This document shows, piece by piece, positions 33,618-42,083 of a DNA stretch of 48,718 bases. Numbering within the stretch: position 1 is the first letter of the stretch; the number at the start of each line of letters is the position of its first letter. The position numbers and the translations under genes were made by a program. The stretch comes from Roseivirga sp. Its GTDB lineage: Bacteria; Bacteroidota; Bacteroidia; Cytophagales; Cyclobacteriaceae. The notes beneath the pieces were generated by a model, which was given only the letters and a program-made list of their open reading frames with translations, had not been told where the DNA came from and searched no databases. Location of the stretch: the NCBI GenBank assembly GCA_029262895.1, contig JAJCYM010000001.1, positions 1 to 48,718 on the forward strand, in the 5' to 3' direction.

Positions 33618-34892
33618 TTATATAATCATCCCTGCGGCCACGGTTTCATTCGTAGATTCATCAACCAAAATCAATGACCCCGTAAGTCGGTTTTTAGTAT
33701 AAGCATCTTTCATCAGTGGCTTAGTCGTTCTTAAAGAGACCTTGATGATATCATTCATCTTTACCTCTGTGTCTTCCTCGTTTCTGTGCAATGTATTGAT
33801 GTCTAGCTTATAGTAAACTTGTCTAACCATGGCTTTTACTTCATTGTTGGCATGGAATAACGCGTATTTAGACCTGGGTTTTGGACCCATTTTGCCAAAC
33901 CAACAAAGCATGACGTCCATGTCCTGAGACACATCAGGTTGGTTGTTTGACCTGACAATCATATCCCCTCGCCCTATATCTATGTCATCCTCGAGTGTGA
34001 TGCTAACCGACATGGGAGCGAAAGCTTCTTCTACCTCACCGTCCATAGTATGAATGCCCTTGACCTTAGATGAAAATCCCGATGGAAGTGCTACGACCTC
34101 ATCACCCTTCTTGAAAACTCCTCCCGCTACCCGACCAGCATACCCACGATAGTCGTGATACTCATCTTTCTTTGGTCTGATCACAGTTTGGACAGGGAAT
34201 CGACAGTCTATGTGATTGTGGTCACTGGCAATATGGATATTTTCCAAGTTATAAAGCAGTGTAGACCCTTCATACCAATCCATATTCTCAGATCGATTAA
34301 CCACGTTATCGCCATTCAAGGCACTGATGGGTATAAACTGAATATCTGATACGTTGAGTTTTGACGAAAAGGACTTGAAATTTGCTTTTATTTTCTCATA
34401 AGCTTCTTGACTATAATCAACCAGATCCATTTTGTTAATGCAAACTATCAAATGTGGTATCTGAAGTAATGAGGCTATAAAGCTATGGCGACAGGTTTGT
34501 TCTACTATTCCATTTCTTGCGTCTATTAAGATCAAGGCTAAATTAGCCGTTGACGCACCAGTTATCATATTTCGTGTATACTGAATATGGCCTGGAGTAT
34601 CTGCAATGATGAATTTACGCATTGGTGTGGCAAAATAGCGATAAGCCACATCGATGGTGATTCCCTGCTCCCGTTCATCTTTGAGGCCATCTGTAAGTAG
34701 GGATAAGTCGGTATGCTCAAGGCCCCTTCTTTTGCTAGAGTTTTCCAAGTGCTCCAACTGATCTTCAAAAATTGACTTACTATCGAATAATAGCCTCCCA
34801 ATCAATGTGCTCTTACCATCATCTACACTGCCTGCTGTGGTGAATCGGAGAAGTTCCATGTCGAGATAACTATTCTCCTCGTTATAAGCCAT
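33618..34892 (-). CDS. cysN: Sulfate adenylyltransferase GTPase subunit
   Basis: Translation-factor-type GTPase of 424 aa that drives APS synthesis with CysD. The P-loop GSVDDGKST is at residues 21-29; DTPGHIQYTRN and NKMDLVDY follow, then beta-barrel domains. The length shows CysN alone, not a CysN-CysC fusion. It sits after a broken four-helix-bundle gene and before cysQ. Confidence 0.95.
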   Translation of the reverse strand: MAYNEENSYLDMELLRFTTAGSVDDGKSTLIGRLLFDSKSIFEDQLEHLENSSKRRGLEHTDLSLLTDGLKDEREQGITIDVAYRYFATPMRKFIIADTPGHIQYTRNMITGASTANLALILIDARNGIVEQTCRHSFIASLLQIPHLIVCINKMDLVDYSQEAYEKIKANFKSFSSKLNVSDIQFIPISALNGDNVVNRSENMDWYEGSTLLYNLENIHIASDHNHIDCRFPVQTVIRPKKDEYHDYRGYAGRVAGGVFKKGDEVVALPSGFSSKVKGIHTMDGEVEEAFAPMSVSITLEDDIDIGRGDMIVRSNNQPDVSQDMDVMLCWFGKMGPKPRSKYALFHANNEVKAMVRQVYYKLDINTLHRNEEDTEVKMNDIIKVSLRTTKPLMKDAYTKNRLTGSLILVDESTNETVAAGMII

Positions 34893-34905
34893 TGTCCTTA
34901 ATTAT

Positions 34906-35275
34906 TTAAGATTTATCCGATTTTGGATTTATTCGATTCCGAGTCGTCCTGATACTGCTCACAATTATAGATAACAGTTCGTTAAGTTCATTATAAATCT
35001 CTTTGGACTGATCTAGCTGAACACCAACCTCATTGAGAAATTCAAGCCAGAACTATAGACTCATCTGTCTCCTCTTCAACGATTTTTAACTTATTGATAA
35101 AATCAGCTGAAGATTTAGCCCTACAAACAGCTCGATAGTTAGCCGCTGCTGAAGAGCTAGATCTAATCAATTGACGTTTGATATCAGATGCAGAATGAGG
35201 AAAATTGATAACTTCCAAGGACTTATATATCCGAACAGCTATATCCAAAAACCGCTTCTTTATTTTTTCTTCCAT
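34906..35275 (-). pseudogene. Frameshifted four-helix-bundle protein (S23/IVP-like)
   Basis: The frame starting at ATG 35275 (MEEKIKKRFLDIAVRIY) encodes a four-helix-bundle domain of the kind found in rRNA intervening sequences and as stray genes, with LIRSSSSAAANYRA and KLKIVEEETDES. It stops at 35042 after 77 residues. Dropping one base near 35053 restores the family continuation IFWLEFLNEVG and runs on to a stop at 34906-34908, giving about 122 residues, the usual length. So it is a single-base frameshift, by mutation or sequencing error. It lies between cysD and cysN, which normally adjoin, and is therefore likely an insertion into the operon. Confidence 0.75.
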
Positions 35276-35312
35276 GCTTTAATCCAAAATCGTCAATCGT
35301 ATAAATCGCAAA

Positions 35313-36218
35313 TCAAAAATACCCCTCCTTTTTACGATCCTCCATGGAGGTTTCCGAACGCTTATCATCAGCGCGGTTACCTCTTTCGGTTTGGCGAGCA
35401 GCAGCGACCTCCGAAACAATTTTCTCAATTGTATCGGCCTTTGATTCTATACCCCCCGTTATGGTTATGTCTCCAAGAGTTCTAAATCTGATTTGTTTTT
35501 CCTCTACCTTCTCACCGTCACGAAGTTTTATATGTTCCGAATTGGGTAACCACGTTCCATTCCTCCATATTACATCTCGTTGATGAGCAACATAGAGTGA
35601 TGGCACTTCGATTTGCTCTGACAAGATATATTGCCATACATCCATTTCTGTCCAATTACTGATCGGGAAAACTCTGAAGTGTTCGCCATAGCTCTTCTTA
35701 CCATTGAATATATTCCACAATTCTGGCCTTTGGTTTTTCGGATCCCATTGTCCAAAGTCATCTCGATGTGAAAAAAATCTTTCCTTCGCTCTTGCCTTTT
35801 CCTCATCTCTTCTAGCGCCTCCCATTAAGGCATCAAAGCCGTGCTCTTCAATAGTATCTAGGAGAGTGCTAATCTGAAGCCAGTTTCTTGAAGCGTCTTT
35901 ACCTGTTTCTTCTCTAACTTTGCCTTTGTCGATCGAGTTTTGGACTGATCCAACGACTAAGTTAACCCCCAAGTCAGCGACTAAATCATCCCTGAATTTT
36001 ATGGTTTCCGGGAAGTTGTGCCCTGTGTCCACATGCACAAGTGTAAACGGGATTTTTGAAGGCCAGAAAGCTTTTTGTGCCAGATGAGTTACCACTATCG
36101 AATCTTTCCCTCCTGAAAACAGAATTCCCGGTTTCTCAAATTGTGCAAAAACCTCCCGAATCACATAGATTGCTTCAGATTCCAATTCCTTCAAATGCGT
36201 CAAATTATATCTTGACAT
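35313..36218 (-). CDS. cysD: Sulfate adenylyltransferase subunit 2
   Basis: ATP-pyrophosphatase-family catalytic subunit of ATP sulfurylase, 301 aa. The PP-loop FSGGKDS ends at residue 40, followed by LVHVDTGHNFPET and the conserved ISNWTEMDVW block. With CysN it makes APS from ATP and sulfate. It overlaps the APS kinase gene by 14 bases. Its C-terminal tail (TSMEDRKKEGYF) is the normal CysD ending. Confidence 0.95.
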   Translation of the reverse strand: MSRYNLTHLKELESEAIYVIREVFAQFEKPGILFSGGKDSIVVTHLAQKAFWPSKIPFTLVHVDTGHNFPETIKFRDDLVADLGVNLVVGSVQNSIDKGKVREETGKDASRNWLQISTLLDTIEEHGFDALMGGARRDEEKARAKERFFSHRDDFGQWDPKNQRPELWNIFNGKKSYGEHFRVFPISNWTEMDVWQYILSEQIEVPSLYVAHQRDVIWRNGTWLPNSEHIKLRDGEKVEEKQIRFRTLGDITITGGIESKADTIEKIVSEVAAARQTERGNRADDKRSETSMEDRKKEGYF

Positions 36219-37059
36219 CCGTTTCTAGTCTTATTTTAGGTTCAATATAATTAATCAACCTTTCAAGGAGATCATTTGGATCTTCAGTCGCAGTTTTCAA
36301 AACAAGGTCGGGGTTTTTAGGTTCCTCAAAAGGAGAATCGATCCCGGTAAAGTTCTTGATTTTACCTGCTCTCGCCTTTTTGTACAGGCCTTTTACATCT
36401 CGTTGCTCACAAACCTCAAGTGGGCAATCCACAAAAACCTCAACAAATCGATCGGTACCCACTAAGCCTCTCACTTCTTTCCTGTCTCTTGCGAAGGGTG
36501 AAACAAATGAAGACAGCACAATAACCCCGGCATCCAAAAATAATTTGGACACCTCGCCAATTCGTCTGATGTTTTCAATACGGTCTTGCTCTGTAAAGGT
36601 AAGGTCATTGCATAACCCATTGCGCACATTGTCTCCGTCTAATAGATAGGTCTTGAAACCACTAGCGTGCAACTCTGTCTCCAGAAGATTTGCCATTGTA
36701 GACTTGCCTGAACCGGATAGCCCAGTAAACCACACCAATACTGGCTTCTGACCAAGTAAGCCTTCCCTTTTGTCGCTATTAATTTTGAAATCTTGAGCAA
36801 CAATGTTTTCAGAAATGTCTCCAGCTCTTTTCATCCTTCTTTCTCGTTCCTTGCGCCTGTTCAATCCGAAATTAAACTTGTACCAGGCCCTTTCATGGAA
36901 GTAATACAAGATCATTTTTGTTACCACCTCGGCTGCCCCTATTTTAAATCCGGTCATAGGGTTTCCAGAAATCAACCAAGCTAGAAGCACAGTATCCATT
37001 GTGCCAACTATTCTCCAGGTAACCGTCTTAGCAAGATGCCGCTTTCTGCTACCAGCCAT
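36205..37059 (-). CDS. cysC: DUF2061-APS kinase fusion
   Basis: Two-domain protein of 284 aa. Residues about 1-66 form a DUF2061 membrane domain with two hydrophobic stretches (RHLAKTVTWRIVGTMDT, then GAAEVVTKMILYYFHERAWY). Residues about 100-284 form adenylylsulfate kinase with P-loop GLSGSGKS at 113-120, DGDNVR, and FVSPFARDR. It phosphorylates APS to PAPS, perhaps at the membrane. It is the first gene of the leftward sulfation/uronic-acid operon and diverges from ccmB across 66 bases. Confidence 0.92.
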   Translation of the reverse strand: MAGSRKRHLAKTVTWRIVGTMDTVLLAWLISGNPMTGFKIGAAEVVTKMILYYFHERAWYKFNFGLNRRKERERRMKRAGDISENIVAQDFKINSDKREGLLGQKPVLVWFTGLSGSGKSTMANLLETELHASGFKTYLLDGDNVRNGLCNDLTFTEQDRIENIRRIGEVSKLFLDAGVIVLSSFVSPFARDRKEVRGLVGTDRFVEVFVDCPLEVCEQRDVKGLYKKARAGKIKNFTGIDSPFEEPKNPDLVLKTATEDPNDLLERLINYIEPKIRLETDVKI

Positions 37060-37103
37060 TCTTCGTATTCAAGATTGTCTTAAAAGGTTACAAATCTAGT
37101 ACT

Positions 37104-37111
37104 TATCTTTG
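37104..37111 (+). promoter_or_regulatory. Candidate -7 box of the ccm operon
   Basis: TATCTTTG matches the Bacteroidota -7 consensus TAnnTTTG and lies 14 bases upstream of the ccmB ATG in the divergent cysC-ccmB gap. The nearest TTG (37075-37077) is 26 bases further up, longer than usual, so the -33 box is uncertain. Confidence 0.45.
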
Positions 37112-37125
37112 CTTTCTTAAATGAA

Positions 37126-37794
37126 ATGAAAAAATCTCAAATTTTAACCCTGATTAAAAAAGAGTTCCTCTCTGAATGGCGGCAGAGGTACGCATTAAAC
37201 GGAATGATCCTCTATTTGGCCAGCACCATTTTTGTTTGCTACATGAGTTTCGGGCTTAAATCAGGGAATATTGATACTATTACCTGGAATGCATTATTCT
37301 GGATTATAATTCTTTTCACAGCCGTTAACGCTGTCGCCAAGAGTTTTATTCAGGAAAATGATGGTCGTTTGCTGTACTACTATAGCATTGCACGGCCAGA
37401 ATCAATCATTATTTCCAAAATTATTTACAACGCCATCCTTCTTTTGGTTTTGTCATTAATAGGTATGTTAGTCTACACGCTGGTCATGGGTAATCCTATT
37501 CAAGACATTGGCGTCTACCTTTTGGCAGTTGTATTGGGCGCCTTGGGCTTTTCATCTAGCCTAACCATGATTTCTGGCATTGCCTCTAAGGCCTCAAATA
37601 GTGGCAGTTTAATGGCTGTGCTAAGTTTTCCGATAATTTTACCCTTGGTATTAATGGTTATCAGACTTTCAAAAAATGCCATGGATGGATTAGACAGGTC
37701 TGTCAGCACGGACGAAATTCTAATTCTGGTTGCTATAAATTTGCTTGTTGGCGCAGCCTCTTTCCTACTGTTCCCGTATTTATGGAAAAGTTGA
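37126..37794 (+). CDS. ccmB: Heme exporter subunit CcmB
   Basis: Integral membrane protein of 222 aa with six hydrophobic segments and the CcmB pattern, including LIKKEFLSEWRQRYALNG at the N-terminus and QENDGRLLYYYSIARPES in the middle. In system I cytochrome c maturation, CcmB pairs with the ATPase CcmA to release holo-CcmE. No ccmA gene is in the window. It starts the rightward ccm operon. Confidence 0.9.
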   Translation: MKKSQILTLIKKEFLSEWRQRYALNGMILYLASTIFVCYMSFGLKSGNIDTITWNALFWIIILFTAVNAVAKSFIQENDGRLLYYYSIARPESIIISKIIYNAILLLVLSLIGMLVYTLVMGNPIQDIGVYLLAVVLGALGFSSSLTMISGIASKASNSGSLMAVLSFPIILPLVLMVIRLSKNAMDGLDRSVSTDEILILVAINLLVGAASFLLFPYLWKS

Positions 37795-37892
37795 TCTAAA
37801 AGAATCAAAACAAGCCTTAGTTGATTATCACTCAGATTTTGTTTCCAAAGAAATAAACACAACTTAAAGGTAGACAACATAGCTTTTGTGTC

Positions 37893-37900
37893 TATCTTTG
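37893..37900 (+). promoter_or_regulatory. Candidate -7 box upstream of ccmC
   Basis: TATCTTTG (TAnnTTTG consensus) lies 36 bases upstream of the ccmC ATG within a 142-base gap that holds no gene. No clear -33 TTG was found, so an internal promoter is only possible. Confidence 0.35.
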
Positions 37901-37936
37901 TGCCGCAAATAAACCAGCAAGGAAACCGGGCCTTAG

Positions 37937-38602
37937 ATGAAAAAAAACTGGTGGAAAATTTTAGGGGTTGTTTTAGTAATCTACACCATCACTGGCGGCC
38001 TCTTATTGAATGTACCTCGGCTCAACATCCTCAATGAGACTATAAGAAATCTTTATTTCCACGTACCCATGTGGTTTGGCATGGTAATACTGCTTACCAT
38101 TTCCATGACATACGGCATCAAGTACCTCAGAAAGGGTGACATTAAGTATGATGAACGCTCTGTCGAATTTGCAAAGATCGGTACCGTTTTTAATGTCATG
38201 GGCCTAATCAGTGGTGCCATTTGGGCAAACTATACCTGGGGTGAGCCTTGGAGCGGTGATGCCAAACAAAATGCTGCAGCCATTTGCTTGCTTATTTATT
38301 TTGCCTATTTCGTGTTACGAAATTCACTCGAGGACGAACAGCAAAGAGGTCGAGTAAGTGCCATTTATAATGTCTTTGCATATGCCGCCATGATCCCCTT
38401 GCTCTTTATTTTACCAAGACTAAGTCCGGATTCACTCCATCCAGGAAATGGTGGCAATCCTGGATTCAATTTTTACGACATCGATAGCAAATTGAGGATA
38501 ATTTTTTACCCTGCCATTATTGGCTGGACTTTGATTGGTATGTGGCTCGCTTCACTTCAAATCAGAATGAGAGCGATCAAAAGAACCTTAGAAGACAATT
38601 AG
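37937..38602 (+). CDS. ccmC: Heme handling protein CcmC (CcsA/CcmF superfamily)
   Basis: Membrane protein of 221 aa with about six transmembrane segments. CcmC loads heme onto CcmE at the periplasmic face. The two conserved His positions appear at His42 (FHVPMW) and His168 (DSLHPGNGG). The tryptophan-rich WWD loop is present but altered: WGEPWSGDAKQ at 101-111 instead of the classical WG-x-x-W-x-WD. It is followed 3 bases later by a small CcmD-like gene. Confidence 0.88.
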   Translation: MKKNWWKILGVVLVIYTITGGLLLNVPRLNILNETIRNLYFHVPMWFGMVILLTISMTYGIKYLRKGDIKYDERSVEFAKIGTVFNVMGLISGAIWANYTWGEPWSGDAKQNAAAICLLIYFAYFVLRNSLEDEQQRGRVSAIYNVFAYAAMIPLLFILPRLSPDSLHPGNGGNPGFNFYDIDSKLRIIFYPAIIGWTLIGMWLASLQIRMRAIKRTLEDN

Positions 38603-38605
38603 ATT

Positions 38606-38860
38606 ATGAAAAGATTACTCATCATTTTCTCCCTTTTCCTTAGCCTTCAAGTTTTTGCTCAAGAAGGTGGCTTTACCGTAACTGAAGAATCATACACGGA
38701 TATGGATGTGGAAATGGCGGACACCATGAGATCAAATGGAAAAATTTATGTGGTTGTAGGTGTGGTAGTCCTCATCTTGGGTGGGCTGATTGGATACGCC
38801 ATTTCAATTGACAGAAAACTGACAAGAATAGAAAGAGAAGTTTTTAAAGAAAAACCTTAA
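38606..38860 (+). CDS. CcmD-like small membrane protein
   Basis: Protein of 84 aa with a signal-peptide-like N-terminus (LLIIFSLFLSLQVFAQ), a short acidic region and one transmembrane helix (about residues 47-67), followed by a basic IDRKLTRIEREVF tail. Position between ccmC and ccmE and the single-helix topology match CcmD, which links CcmC and CcmE. It is longer than proteobacterial CcmD because of the leader. Sequence alone is weak; context carries the call. Confidence 0.7.
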   Translation: MKRLLIIFSLFLSLQVFAQEGGFTVTEESYTDMDVEMADTMRSNGKIYVVVGVVVLILGGLIGYAISIDRKLTRIEREVFKEKP

Positions 38861-38908
38861 GCCTTAAGGCTTTGTACTATAATATTGTAACAACATTGGA
38901 ACTGAGTT

Positions 38909-39325
38909 ATGAAAAAGTCTAGCATTATTGGAATAGCGGTGATTGCAATAGCAATTGTCATCATAATATCGTCTGCAGGAGATGCAAGCTCTTATGTCAC
39001 TTTTGGAGAGGCCCAGGAATTGGCTGAGCAAGGTAGAAAGAGTGAAATTCATGTGATCGGTGAACTCAAAAAGGATACTGAAGGGCATGTGGTGGGCATT
39101 TCACCTAGCGCAGATAAAACCTCTGTTCAGTTCATGATGGTCGATGATAACGGCAAGGAGCAAGCTGTTTTCCTTAATGACCCTATGCCTCAGGATTTAA
39201 TTCGTTCAGAAAAAGTTGTTGTCGTTGGGGCGTATAAAAACGACATGTTTGTAGCTTCAAAGGTTTTGCTGAAGTGCCCTTCAAAGTATGAAGAGAAAGC
39301 ACTGTATGAAGAAAAAGCACTTTAA
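38909..39325 (+). CDS. ccmE: Heme chaperone CcmE, CxxxY variant
   Basis: Periplasmic heme chaperone of 138 aa with an N-terminal membrane anchor (residues 5-21) and an OB-fold domain. In E. coli the heme-binding motif is HxxxY; here the equivalent is Cys123-Pro-Ser-Lys-Tyr127, the CxxxY form known from some archaea and deltaproteobacteria. The tail repeats YEEKAL twice because of an 18-bp tandem duplication at the 3' end. Fifteen bases separate it from ccmF. Confidence 0.88.
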   Translation: MKKSSIIGIAVIAIAIVIIISSAGDASSYVTFGEAQELAEQGRKSEIHVIGELKKDTEGHVVGISPSADKTSVQFMMVDDNGKEQAVFLNDPMPQDLIRSEKVVVVGAYKNDMFVASKVLLKCPSKYEEKALYEEKAL

Positions 39326-39340
39326 TATTAAGGCCATTCT

Positions 39341-41875
39341 ATGATTCATACAGGCATTGGGAACACCGGCCACCTTTTCGTAATTATTTCTTTTGTTACC
39401 TCACTCTTGGCAGCATTTGCCTATTTCAAGGCTAGCAACGCTGGCGAAATGGGTAACCAGCCCTGGATAAAATTTGCCAGATACACGTTCTATGCTCACA
39501 CCGTTGCGGTGGTTAGTGTATTTGTGATACTGTTTTTAATTATCAAGAACAATTATTTCGAGTATCACTATGCGTGGAGCCATTCATCCACAACGCTCCC
39601 ACTCAACTACATGATCGCCTCCTTTTGGGAGGGCCAGGAAGGTAGCTTTCTGCTATGGCTATTCTGGCATGCTATGCTTGGCCTGGTAATCATTCGCACC
39701 AACAAAAAATGGGAAGCACCTGTGATGACTGTTTTTGCAGTGGTTCAAGCCTTCCTGGCCTCCATGATTCTGGGTACCGTATTCGGGGATGTGAAACTTG
39801 GTAGCTCACCATTTATGCTACTGAGAGATGTGCTGGTTTATGATACGGTTTTCTTAATCAACCCTGACTTTATTCCTCCTGAAGGAACTGGACTAAACCC
39901 ACTATTACAAAACTATTGGATGGTAATTCACCCTCCAACCTTATTTCTCGGTTTTGCCACTACACTTGTGCCTTTCTCCTATTGCATTGCCGGACTTTGG
40001 CGTAGAGATTTTAAAGATTGGGTTCGTCCTGCCTTGCCCTGGGCAATTTTTTCGGCCGTGACCCTGGGCGTTGGCATTTTGATGGGGGGCTATTGGGCCT
40101 ATGAAACACTAAACTTTGGAGGTTATTGGAATTGGGATCCCGTAGAAAACGCTGTCTACGTACCCTGGCTAATACTGGTTGCTGCCATGCATACCATGAT
40201 CACCTTCAAAAAAAGTGCAACGGCACTCAAGACCTCCATAATACTGGTAATCGCTACTTTCATACTTATCCTCTATTCTACCTTCCTGACTAGAAGTGGC
40301 ATATTAGGCGACACTTCGGTTCACTCATTTACAGATCTTGGACTATCGGGTCAGTTACTTATATATCTGTTGTTCTTCGTGGTAGTATCCATATTTCTTT
40401 CTGTCAAGGTCTGGAAAGAAATTCCATCATCTGAGCATGAAGCATCTACCTTTTCCAGAGAATTTTGGATTTTCATCGGTGCCTTGACGCTGGTGCTTAT
40501 GGCCTTTCAAGTCTTAGTGCCAACATCCTATCCGGTGATCAATGAGATTGGTCAGTTATTTGGCCTTGATTTTAACCTGGCCCCTCCAGCAAACCAGATT
40601 GAGTCTTACTCCAGTAAGCAGCGATGGTTTGCACTGGCAATTGCTCTATTATCTGGTACCGGGCAGTTCTTCTTTTGGAATAAGATGGACAAAGAAAAGC
40701 TGGTCAAAGCGCTCACACTACCGATTGTTTTTGCCCTACTTATTTCGGCAATCATATTCGTAATCGCAAAAATCTATAACCCTGTTTACATTCTTATCCT
40801 TACTGCCGGGGTTTACTCCATTGTTGCGAATGCCACCATATTAACGGGACTACTAAAAAGCAAAAGCTACAAGTTGAGCGGAGGTTCGGTTGCGCATATA
40901 GGTATAGCCATGATGTTGATCGGAATTATGTTCTCCGAGGGTTATTCTAAGGCCATTTCAACCAATACCTTAATTATTAGCAATGAATGGTCAGAAGAAG
41001 ATAATTCAACCAATCTGCCTCTCTTTTTGAACGAGCCCAAACAAATGGATCGCTATGAGATTGTGTATAGAAATGAGCTGGTCAAGTCAGCCGATATACC
41101 AGGTTTTATCAGGAAATCGCTTTTGGATGATACCCAAGATGCCTTTTACAAAATAGTAAAACAGCCTATTATGAAAGATGGTGAATTACTGGCTGACAAG
41201 GGAGATACCATCTATATGACCAATCCGGAAAACACTTATTATCAGATCGATTATAAAGACCTGTTCAATGGAAAAACTTTCTCCCTCTATCCAAGAATAC
41301 AAAGAAATCCAAGTATGGGAGAGGTGAGTTCTCCGGACATCAGAAGACAGTGGAACAGGGACATTTACTCTTATGTATCGGTGAGCCCTGAAGTTGAGGA
41401 GGATATTGATTGGGGGGAAAAAGAAGAAATAAAGCTGAAAGTCGGCAGTCGATTTTATGTTAATGATTATGTGGCCGATCTCAAAGGATTGGAAAGGGTA
41501 GATGAGGTCAATTTTCTAGATCTCGGTCCGAATGATGTTGCCGTTAAAGCAACTATATACATATATGGTGAAGACAATACTCGATACCTAGCCGAACCTC
41601 TCTATATTATTAAAGATAAAAATGTAGGCAAGCAACCCGATGTTGTTCGAGAGCTGGCTTCTAAAATTACGCTGGAAGAAATAGATCCCAACAGTGGCTC
41701 GGTAACCCTGGGTTTGAATGCTACTCAAAAGGATTTCGTCATAATTAAAGCACTGGAAAAACCGCACATCAATGTCTTGTGGATTGGCACTTTGGTAATG
41801 GTGGCGGGCTTTCTGATCGCCTTGAGAAGACGCTATCTCGAGTTCATGAAAATGCGCGATAAAGGGTTGGGGTAG
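39341..41875 (+). CDS. ccmF: Cytochrome c heme lyase CcmF
   Basis: Large polytopic membrane protein (844 aa) of the CcmF/CcsA family that attaches heme to apocytochrome c. The WWD loop is intact at about residues 261-270 (GYWNWDPVEN), preceded by HPPTLF with His197. A big periplasmic region of about 250 residues precedes the last membrane helix. No ccmH, ccmI or ccmG follows, so either they lie elsewhere or the CcmH-less variant of system I is used. Confidence 0.93.
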   Translation: MIHTGIGNTGHLFVIISFVTSLLAAFAYFKASNAGEMGNQPWIKFARYTFYAHTVAVVSVFVILFLIIKNNYFEYHYAWSHSSTTLPLNYMIASFWEGQEGSFLLWLFWHAMLGLVIIRTNKKWEAPVMTVFAVVQAFLASMILGTVFGDVKLGSSPFMLLRDVLVYDTVFLINPDFIPPEGTGLNPLLQNYWMVIHPPTLFLGFATTLVPFSYCIAGLWRRDFKDWVRPALPWAIFSAVTLGVGILMGGYWAYETLNFGGYWNWDPVENAVYVPWLILVAAMHTMITFKKSATALKTSIILVIATFILILYSTFLTRSGILGDTSVHSFTDLGLSGQLLIYLLFFVVVSIFLSVKVWKEIPSSEHEASTFSREFWIFIGALTLVLMAFQVLVPTSYPVINEIGQLFGLDFNLAPPANQIESYSSKQRWFALAIALLSGTGQFFFWNKMDKEKLVKALTLPIVFALLISAIIFVIAKIYNPVYILILTAGVYSIVANATILTGLLKSKSYKLSGGSVAHIGIAMMLIGIMFSEGYSKAISTNTLIISNEWSEEDNSTNLPLFLNEPKQMDRYEIVYRNELVKSADIPGFIRKSLLDDTQDAFYKIVKQPIMKDGELLADKGDTIYMTNPENTYYQIDYKDLFNGKTFSLYPRIQRNPSMGEVSSPDIRRQWNRDIYSYVSVSPEVEEDIDWGEKEEIKLKVGSRFYVNDYVADLKGLERVDEVNFLDLGPNDVAVKATIYIYGEDNTRYLAEPLYIIKDKNVGKQPDVVRELASKITLEEIDPNSGSVTLGLNATQKDFVIIKALEKPHINVLWIGTLVMVAGFLIALRRRYLEFMKMRDKGLG

Positions 41876-41917
41876 GATTTTAGATTTTAGATTTTAGATT
41901 TTAGATTTTAGATTTTA
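41876..41917. repeat. 7-bp tandem repeat (GATTTTA), six copies
   Basis: Six perfect copies of GATTTTA begin at the first base after the ccmF stop codon. The rest of the 208-base gap to the next gene (41918-42083) shows no gene and no clear promoter. Confidence 0.95.
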
Positions 41918-42083
41918 GAAAGAAAACGAAAGCCTAAATCTTGAGTTTTGGAAAATCGTATCCAAGCTATTGACCTCCGACAGTTAGAACTTAACGAACA
42001 GCCTATTGTGTCGGCTTATATAAGCTCTCATTTCTATTGACTTCAAAAATGCTTAAGTTGGAAATAACTCAACAATAGCAGAC

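Noticed and set aside
35171-35485. Open frame on the plus strand between cysN and cysD
   Set aside because: It runs antisense across the four-helix-bundle pseudogene and the cysD 3' end and shows no protein-like features.
36205-37059. CysNC bifunctional enzyme
   Set aside because: The APS kinase is fused to DUF2061, not to CysN; CysN is a separate 424-residue protein.
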